A stretch of DNA of 31,919 nucleotides, taken from contig JAPSJG010000003.1 of the NCBI GenBank assembly GCA_031178305.1, positions 1 to 31,919 on the forward strand. Reading direction: 5' to 3'. Positions 1 to 6,946 of this stretch are shown in pieces. The notes below the pieces were generated by a model. It ran no database searches. It was not told the origin of the DNA and was given only the letters and a program-made list of their open reading frames with translations. Positions within the stretch are counted from its first letter, which is position 1. Every line of letters begins with the position of its first letter. This DNA is from Sinorhizobium sp. (GTDB taxonomy: Bacteria; Pseudomonadota; Alphaproteobacteria; Rhizobiales; Rhizobiaceae). The position numbers were made by a program, and so were the translations under genes.

Positions 1-2
1 AC

Positions 3-395
3 GCACGGGTCAAGCTCGAAGGCATGATCCTGAAGCCGAGCATGGTGATCGACGGCAAGAAGGCGCGTAAGGCCACGGTTGAGGAGGTCGCCGAGCGCAC
101 GATCAAGGTGCTGAAGCGCACCGTGCCCGCCGCCGTCCCCGGCATCGCCTTCCTCTCCGGAGGCCAGTCGACGGAAGAGGCAACGGCGCATCTTTCCGCA
201 ATTAACGCTGTTCACGACCTGCCGTGGAAGCTCACCTTCTCCTACGGTCGCGCCCTGCAGCAGGAAGCGCTCAACGCCTGGAAAGGCAAGGCGGAGAACG
301 TCGCCGCTGGCCAGCGCGCCTTCACCCATCGCGCCAAGATGTGCAGCCTCGCCGCCAAGGGTAGTTGGAAGAAGGATCTCGAAGAAGCCGCCTGA
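3..395 (+). CDS. fbaB: Class I fructose-bisphosphate aldolase, C-terminal part (cut by window edge)
   Basis: Glycolytic/gluconeogenic enzyme of the cytosol that splits or forms fructose-1,6-bisphosphate through a lysine Schiff base. The reading frame is open from the first bases of the window, so the true start lies upstream. The visible 130 residues begin with the family's active-site strand, ending in LEGMILKPSMV, whose lysine (codon near 33-35) matches the Schiff-base lysine of class I aldolases (LLKPNMV in animal enzymes). Further on come PGIAFLSGGQS (phosphate-binding SGGQS loop) and WKLTFSYGRALQ, both typical of the class I barrel. The tail ends GSWKKDLEEAA, shorter than the animal C-terminal tyrosine tail. 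Followed by a RIME-like element and a good intrinsic terminator at 522-555. The symbol follows rhizobial usage; family assignment is firm. Confidence 0.9.
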   Translation, partial: ARVKLEGMILKPSMVIDGKKARKATVEEVAERTIKVLKRTVPAAVPGIAFLSGGQSTEEATAHLSAINAVHDLPWKLTFSYGRALQQEALNAWKGKAENVAAGQRAFTHRAKMCSLAAKGSWKKDLEEAA

Positions 396-400
396 CCAAC

Positions 401-505
401 TACAGCGCCGCGCGTCTTATCAGACGCGCAAAGGCCACTGTAGCACTTTGGATTGCTGCATGTCTTTGTCCCTAATCGAGGTCGATTAAAGGAGACGTGC
501 AGTAG
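401..505 (+). repeat. RIME1-like two-palindrome intergenic element, copy 1
   Basis: About 105 bp made of two imperfect palindromes. The first has outer arms TACAGCG/CGCTGTA-like and an inner perfect stem GCGCGTCT-TATC-AGACGCGC. The second spans CTGCATGTCT to AGACGTGCAG around a central ATCGAGGTCGAT-like core. The same plan recurs at 572, 6764, 9320 and 19519. Size and structure fit the published Rhizobium-specific intergenic mosaic element RIME1; that name is from memory, not from a search. This copy has drifted slightly (TCCCTAATCGAGG, GAGACGTGCAG). Confidence 0.75.
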
Positions 506-521
506 ATGGGAGAGAGGAGAA

Positions 522-555
522 GGCTCGACGGCAGCGACGCCGCCGAGTCTTTTTT
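522..555 (+). terminator. Intrinsic terminator of the aldolase transcript
   Basis: GGCTCGACGGC pairs with GCCGCCGAGTC (11 pairs, one G-U) around a 6-nt loop, followed by six T. It lies between two RIME-like copies and 127 bp after the aldolase stop codon. Confidence 0.8.
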
Positions 556-571
556 GTGTTGGCGCCGCAAT

Positions 572-677
572 TACAGCGCCGCGCGTCTTATCAGACGCGC
601 AAAGGTCGCTGTAGCACTTTGAAATCGCTGCATATCTTTGTCTTAAATCGAGGACGATTTAAGGAGACATGCAGTAG
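572..677 (+). repeat. RIME1-like two-palindrome intergenic element, copy 2
   Basis: Second copy in the same orientation, 66 bp after copy 1. It keeps the inner stem GCGCGTCT/AGACGCGC, outer arms TACAGCG/CGCTGTA, and the second palindrome ending AAGGAGACATGCAGTAG. Small differences from copy 1 show the two are not a recent exact duplication. It ends about 86 bp before the PhzF start codon. Confidence 0.78.
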
Positions 678-763
678 CGCAATTGTCATGGAGACAAGTT
701 CGCTGTTTCGGCGGGCCCGGCAACGATTCTACATGTGGCCATGGGGACAAACCCGGGGCTTTC

Positions 764-1681
764 ATGAACACCATCTCTTTCGTCACCGTCGACGTCTTTA
801 CCTCCGAGCGCTTCGCCGGAAACCAGCTTGCGGTTATCCCGGACGCGCGCGGTTTAAGCGACGCTCAAATGCAGGCGATCGCTACCGAGTTCGGCTATTC
901 CGAAACCACCTTCGTCCTGCCGCCCCAAGATTCGGCGAACACCGCCTGCGTGCGCATCTTCACGCCGGCGGCGGAAGTGCCCTTTGCCGGGCATCCCAAT
1001 GTCGGAACCGCCTTCGTGCTTGGTCGCCAGCAGCATGTCTTCGGCAGGACGGCGGGCGACAATCTGCGCTTCGAGGAAAAGGCCGGGCTCGTCGAAGTAG
1101 CGCTTCGGCGTCAGGACGGCATCGTCACCGGCGCGCGCATCGTCGCGCCCCGGCCGCTCGCCGTCGGCCCAGAGATCGATGCGGCGACGATCGCGGCCTG
1201 CGCCTCGCTCGGCCTCGAAGACCTGTCCGACCGCAATCACAAGCCGGTGCGTATTTCCGTCGGCCTTCCCTTCGCCGTCGCCGAGATCAAGGACGTCACG
1301 GCGCTTTCGCAGGCACGGCCGAATGTCAGCGCCTTTCACGAGGCGAACGCGTGCTATCCGCATGCCGAGGACACATTCAGCCTGTTTCTCTATGCCCGGA
1401 CGCACGAGCACCCCTGGCATATCAGTGCGCGCATGTTCGCGCCCCTCGACAATGTCATCGAGGACCCGGCGACCGGAAGCGCCTCTGCGGCGCTCGGCGC
1501 CTATCTCGGCTCGCTTCTCCCCGACGACGATGCCGATGTCCGGCTAACGATCGAGCAAGGCGTGGAGATGCGCCGCCGGAGCGTGATCACCGTTTTCGTA
1601 AACAAGCGGAACGGCGCTCTCGGCGAGGTCAGCGTCTCGGGCGACTGCGTGACTGCGATGCACGGAACGATCGAGGTTTGA
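764..1681 (+). CDS. PhzF-family isomerase/epimerase-like protein
   Basis: 305-residue cytosolic protein of the PhzF superfamily (diaminopimelate-epimerase-like fold); members isomerise or epimerise small substrates, and most bacterial ones have no assigned reaction. It starts MNTISFVTVDVF and has the usual FAGNQLAVI strand near residue 18. The conserved catalytic glutamate is in FGYSETTFV (about residue 47). PFAGHPNVGTA follows near residue 75, and DPATGSASAALGAYL in the second domain. The ATG at 764 was chosen because homologues start with this xxxFxxVDVF strand; an upstream in-frame ATG at 683 would add 27 unrelated residues. The ribosome site is weak. It stands alone and converges on the minus-strand cyclase gene 44 bp away. 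Substrate unknown. Confidence 0.88.
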   Translation: MNTISFVTVDVFTSERFAGNQLAVIPDARGLSDAQMQAIATEFGYSETTFVLPPQDSANTACVRIFTPAAEVPFAGHPNVGTAFVLGRQQHVFGRTAGDNLRFEEKAGLVEVALRRQDGIVTGARIVAPRPLAVGPEIDAATIAACASLGLEDLSDRNHKPVRISVGLPFAVAEIKDVTALSQARPNVSAFHEANACYPHAEDTFSLFLYARTHEHPWHISARMFAPLDNVIEDPATGSASAALGAYLGSLLPDDDADVRLTIEQGVEMRRRSVITVFVNKRNGALGEVSVSGDCVTAMHGTIEV

Positions 1682-1725
1682 ATTTCTCTACAGCGGCCGC
1701 TCGACCTTTGTGGTTCTGACGAGCG

Positions 1726-3627
1726 TCACGGCGCCGTAGCCGCCGCGCAGTCCCCATGAAGCAGCGCGCAGAAACGCGGATGGTCACGAATGGCGTCGAG
1801 ATCGGAATCCTGCTGGAACCAAAGTAGGTGATAGTGGGAGCTCTGCGGCACGACGGCCTCCAGGAGGTCTAGCGCACGCTCGCCTTCGCCGACAAGCGAA
1901 TAGACGCAGGCCAGATTGTACTGCGCGACGAGGTCGTCAGGATCGATCGCCAGCGCGCGAGCTGCCCATTCTTTCGCCCGCTCGGCCTCGCCGAGATGCG
2001 CGAGCGCCAGGGCGCCGCGGTGCGCCGGGCCGGAATTCTCCGGATGCTCCTCGAGCGCCCGTTCGGCCCGCTCGATGCCGATACGGGCCCAGCGCCGCCG
2101 CTCCGTCTCAATACCGAGCGAGCGATAGCAGCTCATCAGGTGGATCGGCGAAAGGTAATCGTCCGGTCGGATCTCGGCGGCGCGCTTGAAGAACTCGACC
2201 GCCTCGGTGAACCGACCCTGCATGAACAGATACCGGCCGTAATGGAAATTGGCCTCATAGAGGGAGGGATCGAGCGCCAGCGCTTGGCGGAGTTCGAGGC
2301 CGGCTTCCTCCGACTGACCGCTCTGGTGCAGCGCCATTCCGCGGGAGGCATGCGCCTCGGCGAGATTGGGATCGAGGGCCAGCGCCCGGGCGCTCATCGC
2401 GAGGATGCTTTCGAGCGGAAAGTCCTTCTCGTGCCAGTCCCTGATCGCGCATTCGCAATCGGCGATGCCGGCATAAGCCCGGGCGTAGTTTGGATCGAGC
2501 TCGACCGCCTTTAGAAACATCCGGCGTGCCAAAAGCATATAGGCGCGCGTCCAGGCATGCGAGAACTGCCGGCCGCGGAGATAATAGGTGTAAGCCTCGA
2601 CCGACGTGGTCGGATCGCTCTCGATCGCTTTCTTTTCTTCCGGCAGGAGCTTTATCTTGAGCTGGTTGACGATCGCGTGGGTGATCTCGTCCTGAATGGC
2701 GAAGATGTCCGTCAGATCGCGATCGTAGCGGTCGGCCCAAAGATGCCCGCCGGTCTGTGCGTCGATCAACTGACCGGTGATGCGCACGCGCTCGCCCGCT
2801 TTGCGCACGCTGCCTTCCAGGATGTAGCGTACGCCGAGCTCATGGGCGATCTGCTTCACCTTCACCGCCTTGCCCTTATAGGTGAAGACGGTATTGCGCG
2901 CGACGACATGCAGGCGCGAGATCTTTGAAAGATCGGTGATGATGTCCTCGGTGATGCCGTCGGAGAAATATTCCTGCTCCGGATCGTGACTCATATTGGT
3001 GAAAGGCAAGACCGCAATCGACAATTCATAGCCGCGGTCGACCCTCGGCTCTTCCGGCCCGGCCTCTTGCCTGGAAGTGTCGCCGAAGGCGACCGTATAG
3101 ACGCGGATGCTCGGCGCAATGTTCTTCAGGCTGAATTCGCCCTTTTCGACGAAATCAAGATTGAGCCGCGAGCCGACCTGGTCGCGCACCGAGGCGGAAA
3201 CCGCAATGCCGGAGGGATCGGCGAGCCCTTCGAGTCGCGCCGCCACATTGACGCCATCGCCGAAGATGTCTCCGTCCTCGACAATGACGTCGCCGAGATG
3301 GACGCCGATCCTGAGTTCGATGCGGCGGCTGCGCGGCAGGCCCTCGTTGCGGCTGAGCATGCCGCGCTGAATTTCGGCAGCGCAGGCTACCGCGTTCACA
3401 ACGCTCGAAAATTCGACCAGCATGCCGTCGCCGGCAAGCTTGACGACGCGGCCCTTGTGCTCGGCGATCTTCGGCTCCACGAATTCCCGGCGGTGGCGTT
3501 TGAGCGCGGCCAGCGTCCCCGCCTCGTCGGTTCCCATGAGACGGCCGTAGCCCACGACATGGGCAGCGAGAATGGCGGTCAGGCGGCGTTCCAAGAGGAC
3601 CTCGTTCTTCATCTTGTGGCCGAGCAC
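1726..3627 (-). CDS. Class III adenylate cyclase-like protein with TolB-like domain and TPR repeats; first metal Asp replaced by His
   Basis: 633-residue protein with no membrane segment, so probably cytosolic. Residues ~13-180 are a class III nucleotide cyclase domain, ~200-330 a TolB/FlgO-like module (SIAVLPFTNMS...GQLIDAQTGGHLWADRYDRDL), and ~345-633 TPR repeats. Rhizobia carry many proteins of this architecture. K63 and D120 fit ATP preference, N127 and R131 are the usual transition-state pair, and D67 is the second metal aspartate. The first metal aspartate is His23: AAHVVGYGRLM where the family normally reads AADVVGYSRLM. The residue is coded CAT, one base from GAT. Catalysis may therefore be lost or altered. 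The start is GTG 3627, preceded by AAAGGG; ATG 3612 is the alternative. Confidence 0.85.
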   Translation of the reverse strand: MLGHKMKNEVLLERRLTAILAAHVVGYGRLMGTDEAGTLAALKRHRREFVEPKIAEHKGRVVKLAGDGMLVEFSSVVNAVACAAEIQRGMLSRNEGLPRSRRIELRIGVHLGDVIVEDGDIFGDGVNVAARLEGLADPSGIAVSASVRDQVGSRLNLDFVEKGEFSLKNIAPSIRVYTVAFGDTSRQEAGPEEPRVDRGYELSIAVLPFTNMSHDPEQEYFSDGITEDIITDLSKISRLHVVARNTVFTYKGKAVKVKQIAHELGVRYILEGSVRKAGERVRITGQLIDAQTGGHLWADRYDRDLTDIFAIQDEITHAIVNQLKIKLLPEEKKAIESDPTTSVEAYTYYLRGRQFSHAWTRAYMLLARRMFLKAVELDPNYARAYAGIADCECAIRDWHEKDFPLESILAMSARALALDPNLAEAHASRGMALHQSGQSEEAGLELRQALALDPSLYEANFHYGRYLFMQGRFTEAVEFFKRAAEIRPDDYLSPIHLMSCYRSLGIETERRRWARIGIERAERALEEHPENSGPAHRGALALAHLGEAERAKEWAARALAIDPDDLVAQYNLACVYSLVGEGERALDLLEAVVPQSSHYHLLWFQQDSDLDAIRDHPRFCALLHGDCAAATAP

Positions 3628-3633
3628 GGTAAT

Positions 3634-3648
3634 TTAACCCTTTCTTGA
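3634..3648 (+). promoter_or_regulatory. CtrA-like half-perfect box beside the cyclase start
   Basis: TTAA-N7-TTGA, one base away from the CtrA consensus TTAA-N7-TTAA. Its first 13 bases (TTAACCCTTTCTT) are identical to the CtrA box before rcdA at 5892. It sits only 7 bp upstream of the cyclase start codon, so it could block rather than activate, or be chance. Confidence 0.3.
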
Positions 3649-3870
3649 CATCCTGTCCCGCAGAGACTTCACCATTCACCACCGCGCTTCAAATCAGCAC
3701 GCAAAGCCGCTGATGCGCTTGAAACGCCGCGCGGTGCAACAATAGTCCGACCTTGAAAACCGAGCTGTTTCAAAGGGAACGCCGGGTCGGCAACCCTGAA
3801 GCCATGCACGCGAGCCCGGCGAGAGGAGGAAAATGGTGCGAGGCGGACTTCGGCGCAGATGCGGCCTTGC

Positions 3871-4026
3871 TCATGGCCTGACGAGCACCGTCACCATCAT
3901 GACCGCGATGGCGAAGACGGCAATTTTCCAGAAGTCCCGGCGCTGCCTGAGCCCCGGATATCCGAGCGGCTTAATGATTTGCACGCACATGGCGAGAAGC
4001 AGCAGGACCGCCAATATCTTCGACAT
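3871..4026 (-). CDS. Small membrane protein, 51 aa, unknown function
   Basis: Reading the minus strand gives a 51-residue frame: MSKILAVLLLLAMCVQII, then KPLGYPGLRQRRDFWK, then a second hydrophobic run IAVFAIAVMMVTVLV, ending RP. It has two clear transmembrane helices (about residues 3-18 and 35-48) joined by a basic loop. This is strongly protein-like and better than any frame on the other strand. GGAG precedes the ATG closely (TGGAGCAAATG). It lies upstream of and in the same direction as the cyclase gene (243 bp gap) and is divergent from the MFS gene. Short two-helix proteins of this kind are common in rhizobia; I know no function for it. Confidence 0.72.
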   Translation of the reverse strand: MSKILAVLLLLAMCVQIIKPLGYPGLRQRRDFWKIAVFAIAVMMVTVLVRP

Positions 4027-4197
4027 TTGCTCCATCCGGAGAATTCCGCGGCCCTCACGTCATACGGCCGTCATTTTTCGTCGCATAGAGGGCTATTGTT
4101 TTCACCGCCGATTTGCAATGACCGGCAGTTTCGAATCTGGCGCGCAGCGCGTCACGCTTGGTCGCCACTTGCCGATGGCAGAACGTTTTTCGGGGGA

Positions 4198-5514
4198 ATG
4201 ATGAGAAAGACACTGCTTCTTCCCGTCGCCGCGCTCCTGCTCGGCACTTTGTTCCTCTTCCTCGGAAACGGTCTGCAAGGTCTGCTGCTACCGGTGCGCG
4301 GCACGGCGGAAGGATATCCGACGAATATCCTCGGCTTTCTCGGCACCTCCTGGGCCTCCGGTTTCGTGCTCGGCTGCTTCTTCGCGCCGAATGTCGTCAA
4401 GCGCATCGGCCATGTGCGCGCCTTCAGCGTTTTCACCGCGCTGATAGCGATCATCTCGCTCATGACCGGCGTGCTGATCGATCCGATTTGGTGGGTTGCA
4501 TTGAGGGCGGTCACCGGTTTTGCGACGGCCGGCACATCGATGATCATCGAAAGCTGGCTGAACGAGCGCGCCACCAATGAAAGCCGCGGCGTGATCTTTT
4601 CGCTTTACATCGCCATCACGCTCGTCGGCGTCGTCGGCGGTCAAATGATGATCCCTTTCGGCGAGACGTCGACGACCTTTTTCTTCATGATCTGCGGCAT
4701 TCTCTACTGCGTCGCCATGCTGCCCACCCTATTGTCGAAGGCCGCCTCGCCGCAGCCGCTGAAGCAGGTGCGGCTTGACCTTCGCGACCTTTACCGCAAT
4801 TCGCCTGTCTCCTTTCTGGGCATCCTGTTGATCGGTACTGCCAATGGCGCTTTCGGCACGCTCGGTGCGGTCTTCGGCCGCCAGGCCGGCCTTTCCGACA
4901 GCACTGTCGCGACCATGATGAGCGTGGCGATATTCGCCGGCGCGGTCATGCAGTTGCCGGCCGGCCGCATCTCCGACCGGGTCGACCGCCGTTATGTGCT
5001 CGCCGCCCTCGCCGCCGTGGGAGCCCTCGCGGGATTCCTGCTGTTCGTCGCCGAGCCCAGTCAGGTCTGGATCGTGATGACATTGATCGCCATCTACGGC
5101 GCCGCTGCCAATGCGCTCTATCCGATCGCCGTCTCGCATGCCAACGACTTCGCCACGCCCGAGGACTTCGTCAAGGTTTCGGGCGGCCTGTTGCTGCTCT
5201 ACGGCGTCGGCACCATCATCGGCCCGACGATCGGCGGGCCGGTGATGACCGCGGCCGGACCGTATGGCCTCTTCATGATCACAGCCGCAGCGCATATGCT
5301 GATCACCGCCTATGCGATCGTTCGCAGCCGCCGGCGCGCACCGGTGCCCGTCGCCGAACGCGAGACCTTCTCGCCCGTCAATGCCGGCGCCCCGACGACA
5401 CCGGAAAGCTTGCAGTTTTCCCCGCGCGCGATGCCGATCGACGAGCCTCAGAACGACGGCGTCGATGAGGAGAGGGAAGAGAAGCAGGAGGAGAAGGAGA
5501 ATGAGCCTGTTTGA
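4198..5514 (+). CDS. MFS transporter, YcaD-like
   Basis: 438-residue inner-membrane permease of the major facilitator superfamily, probably a proton-driven efflux or uptake carrier of unknown substrate. About 12 hydrophobic helices are visible, starting LLLPVAALLLGTLFLF. The second half carries the MFS loop signature GRISDRVDRRYVL. RAVTGFATAGTSMIIESWLNE in the first half matches the YcaD type. The C-terminal ~60 residues are hydrophilic and end in a very acidic, glutamate-rich tail. The start is the ATG at 4198 behind CGGGGGA; ATG 4201 directly after it is equally possible. In-frame sequence further upstream does not resemble protein. The last 14 bp overlap the DUF1192 gene, which suggests translational coupling. 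Confidence 0.88.
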   Translation: MMRKTLLLPVAALLLGTLFLFLGNGLQGLLLPVRGTAEGYPTNILGFLGTSWASGFVLGCFFAPNVVKRIGHVRAFSVFTALIAIISLMTGVLIDPIWWVALRAVTGFATAGTSMIIESWLNERATNESRGVIFSLYIAITLVGVVGGQMMIPFGETSTTFFFMICGILYCVAMLPTLLSKAASPQPLKQVRLDLRDLYRNSPVSFLGILLIGTANGAFGTLGAVFGRQAGLSDSTVATMMSVAIFAGAVMQLPAGRISDRVDRRYVLAALAAVGALAGFLLFVAEPSQVWIVMTLIAIYGAAANALYPIAVSHANDFATPEDFVKVSGGLLLLYGVGTIIGPTIGGPVMTAAGPYGLFMITAAAHMLITAYAIVRSRRRAPVPVAERETFSPVNAGAPTTPESLQFSPRAMPIDEPQNDGVDEEREEKQEEKENEPV

Positions 5515-5689
5515 CGACGATCAGCCGAAGAAAAAGATCGCCCATGAGATCGGCAGCGACCTCTCGCAGCTTTCAGTCGATGAACTGACCGGGCGCATTG
5601 CGCTCTTGACCGCCGAAATCGCGAGGCTCGAGGCCGAACGCGCCCGCAAATCTGCAAGCCGCTCGGCGGCCGAAGGCCTCTTCCGCTGA
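5501..5689 (+). CDS. DUF1192 family protein
   Basis: 62-residue small protein of the alphaproteobacterial DUF1192 family; function unknown. It shows the family's N-terminal MSLFDDDQPKKK, then HEIGSDLSQLSVDELTGRI. A short coiled-coil-like helix (ALLTAEIARLEAERARKSA) follows. The C-terminal half is charged, with no membrane segment, so it is probably cytosolic. It starts inside the end of the MFS gene (14-bp overlap) behind a strong AGGAGGAGAAGGAG ribosome site, so the two form an operon. A CtrA box and a candidate small RNA follow directly. Confidence 0.85.
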   Translation: MSLFDDDQPKKKIAHEIGSDLSQLSVDELTGRIALLTAEIARLEAERARKSASRSAAEGLFR

Positions 5690-5718
5690 CTGGCGGCCGC
5701 CCCGGATCAGGACCTGAC

Positions 5719-5733
5719 TTAACGGCGAATTAA
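5719..5733. promoter_or_regulatory. CtrA binding box 1 (TTAA-N7-TTAA)
   Basis: TTAA CGGCGAA TTAA matches the palindromic CtrA consensus exactly. It lies 30 bp after the DUF1192 stop and upstream of the candidate small RNA and of rcdA. CtrA control of this region is inference from the motif. Confidence 0.6.
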
Positions 5734-5757
5734 GCATTTTCTGCAATTGTCGGATCA

Positions 5758-5856
5758 TCCGGATGCTTCCGGACTCAGACATTTTCACCAACTGGCGAAT
5801 GGGTCTGATTTTCTCCCTGTTTTACCTTGAGAGCCGCTTCGCGCGGCTCTTTTTTT
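5758..5856 (+). ncRNA. Candidate small RNA of about 100 nt ending in an intrinsic terminator
   Basis: Three successive stem-loops: TCCGGA-TGCT-TCCGGA (5758-5773), TCAGAC...GTCTGA (5775-5808), and the terminator stem at 5830-5850 followed by T7. A CtrA box sits about 25 bp upstream of the first stem, where a promoter would be. The frame is not protein-like. It could instead be just the 3' untranslated region of the MFS-DUF1192 transcript. The 5' end is a guess. Confidence 0.4.
5830..5856 (+). terminator. Intrinsic terminator before rcdA
   Basis: AGAGCCGC-TTCGC-GCGGCTCT, an 8-bp perfect stem, followed by seven T counting the base that closes the stem. It ends the DUF1192 transcript or the candidate small RNA, and separates CtrA box 1 from box 2. 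Confidence 0.88.
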
Positions 5857-5891
5857 GTTTCAGAAAAGGCAATTTCAAAGAATTGTGGAGA

Positions 5892-5906
5892 TTAACCCTT
5901 TCTTAA
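5892..5906. promoter_or_regulatory. CtrA binding box 2 (TTAA-N7-TTAA), rcdA promoter region
   Basis: TTAA CCCTTTC TTAA is an exact match to the CtrA consensus, 124 bp before the rcdA start codon and downstream of the terminator. It therefore serves rcdA specifically. Confidence 0.65.
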
Positions 5907-6029
5907 GAATACTCTTGCGCGGAATGCGGTATCAGATCATTCTTCCAGCACAGAGAGGCCAAGGAAACTTTTCCCACGGCCTCGCCGTTACCTGACCGTG
6001 ATGCGTTTGAACCAGGGAAGACACAGGCC

Positions 6030-6548
6030 ATGTCCGAGAGAGGATTGAATACCGTCAGTTTCGCGGGACACGCTGCGTCCTCGGCGCAGTTCAAGGCTCT
6101 GTATGCGGAAGGCATGGGCCTTGTCGAGGAAACGGCGAGCTATCTCGACGGGCCGGGCCGGACGGCTTCCAAGGTGTTGCCGCGCATGGCTTCCGTGCTT
6201 TATGCGGCCGAATCGATGCGGCTGACCACCCGACTGATGCAAGTCGCCTCATGGCTTCTCCTGCAGCGCGCCGTCAACAATGGCGAGATGAGCCGCGATC
6301 AGGTCCTGTCGGAAAAAAGCAAGGTTCGCCTCGACAGCTTCAACGTCGACCGTAGCGCACCCGGCTGGAACGAACTTCCGGACATGTTCCGCGACCTGAT
6401 CGAGCGGTCGCTCCGCCTGCAGAACCGGGTCGCCCTGCTCGACCGCGAGATCTACCGGCCACAGGAAGCGGCAGCTTTCGTCCCGGACAATCAGAACGGC
6501 GTCAAGGCGCAGATCAAGCTGCTGCAGACCGCCTTCGGTACCAACTGA
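6030..6548 (+). CDS. rcdA: RcdA, CtrA-degradation adaptor (DUF1465)
   Basis: 172-residue protein of the DUF1465/RcdA family. In Caulobacter, RcdA is an adaptor that, with CpdR and PopA, delivers CtrA and other substrates to ClpXP at the cell pole. The conserved core is visible: LYAEGMGLVEETASYLDGPGR (residues ~24-44), then YAAESMRLTTRLMQVASW and LLLQRAVNNGEMS, forming a helical bundle. The C-terminal third (from about residue 130) is less conserved and contains SLRLQNRVALLDREIYR. No signal peptide or membrane segment. The ATG at 6030 was chosen because the family starts just before this point. It is a single gene between two terminators. Two exact CtrA boxes upstream suggest that CtrA controls its own degradation factor; this is inference from motifs. 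Family assignment is from recognition, not a search. Confidence 0.83.
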   Translation: MSERGLNTVSFAGHAASSAQFKALYAEGMGLVEETASYLDGPGRTASKVLPRMASVLYAAESMRLTTRLMQVASWLLLQRAVNNGEMSRDQVLSEKSKVRLDSFNVDRSAPGWNELPDMFRDLIERSLRLQNRVALLDREIYRPQEAAAFVPDNQNGVKAQIKLLQTAFGTN

Positions 6549-6577
6549 CCCTGGCAGCCATCCCGGTAAAGTTCGAA

Positions 6578-6601
6578 GCCCGGCCTACGCCGGGCGTTTT
6601 T
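6578..6601 (+). terminator. Intrinsic terminator of rcdA
   Basis: GCCCGGC-CTAC-GCCGGGC, a 7-bp perfect G/C stem, then GTTTTT. It begins 30 bp after the rcdA stop. Confidence 0.85.
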
Positions 6602-6661
6602 ATGCGCGCTGCGGGCAACCGCGTGCGGCTCCTTCTTGCAGACCCCCTATAGTCTCTTCGG

Positions 6662-6714
6662 TTGTGTTTGAATCCTCGGGTCAAGCCAGGCTTGACCCGA
6701 GGATTCAAACACAA
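6662..6714. repeat. 53-bp perfect palindrome
   Basis: Two 26-nt arms (6662-6687 and 6689-6714) are exact reverse complements around a single A at 6688. The centre reads GGTCAAGCCAGGCTTGACC and the ends TTGTGTTTG/CAAACACAA. There is no T-run on either side, so it is not a typical terminator. It lies in the 398-bp rcdA-rpmE spacer, 50 bp from a RIME-like copy. Confidence 0.9.
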
Positions 6715-6763
6715 GCCGATGGAGGTCGACGTAGAGATCACGCCATCCCGCACTGCTCTTGAC

Positions 6764-6865
6764 TTCTGCATGTTTCCTCAAATCGACCTCGATTTAAGGA
6801 CACATGCAGCAATTCAAAGTGCTACAGCGACCTTTGCGCGTCTGATAAGACGCGCGGCGCTGTAG
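6764..6865 (-). repeat. RIME1-like element, copy 3 (inverted)
   Basis: Same two-palindrome unit in reverse orientation: CTGCATGT...ACATGCAG first, then CTACAGCG...GCGCTGTAG with the inner stem GCGCGTCT-GATA-AGACGCGC. Here the second palindrome is more symmetric than in copies 1, 2 and 5, lacking the extra TTGT. Confidence 0.78.
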
Positions 6866-6897
6866 TCGCTGCGTCCGACCTCTCGGCCGCCCAGCAA

Positions 6898-6923
6898 CAA
6901 AAAAGCCCGGCAAACGCCGGGCT
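6898..6923 (-). terminator. Intrinsic terminator of rpmE
   Basis: On the minus strand AGCCCGGC-GTTT-GCCGGGCT is followed by a run of T (A-run 6898-6903 on the plus strand). It begins 24 bp after the rpmE stop. Confidence 0.85.
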
Positions 6924-6946
6924 TCGAAGAACGCGGTATAGCGCGA

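Noticed and set aside
556..1719. Long plus-strand frame over the PhzF gene (387 codons)
   Set aside because: Arginine-rich shadow in another frame; the PhzF frame carries recognised motifs.
3833..4201. 122-codon frame with a very good ribosome site (GAGAGGAGGAAAATG)
   Set aside because: The product is R/S-rich and unlike protein, and it overlaps the better 51-aa membrane protein on the other strand. A short leader peptide for the MFS gene cannot be excluded.
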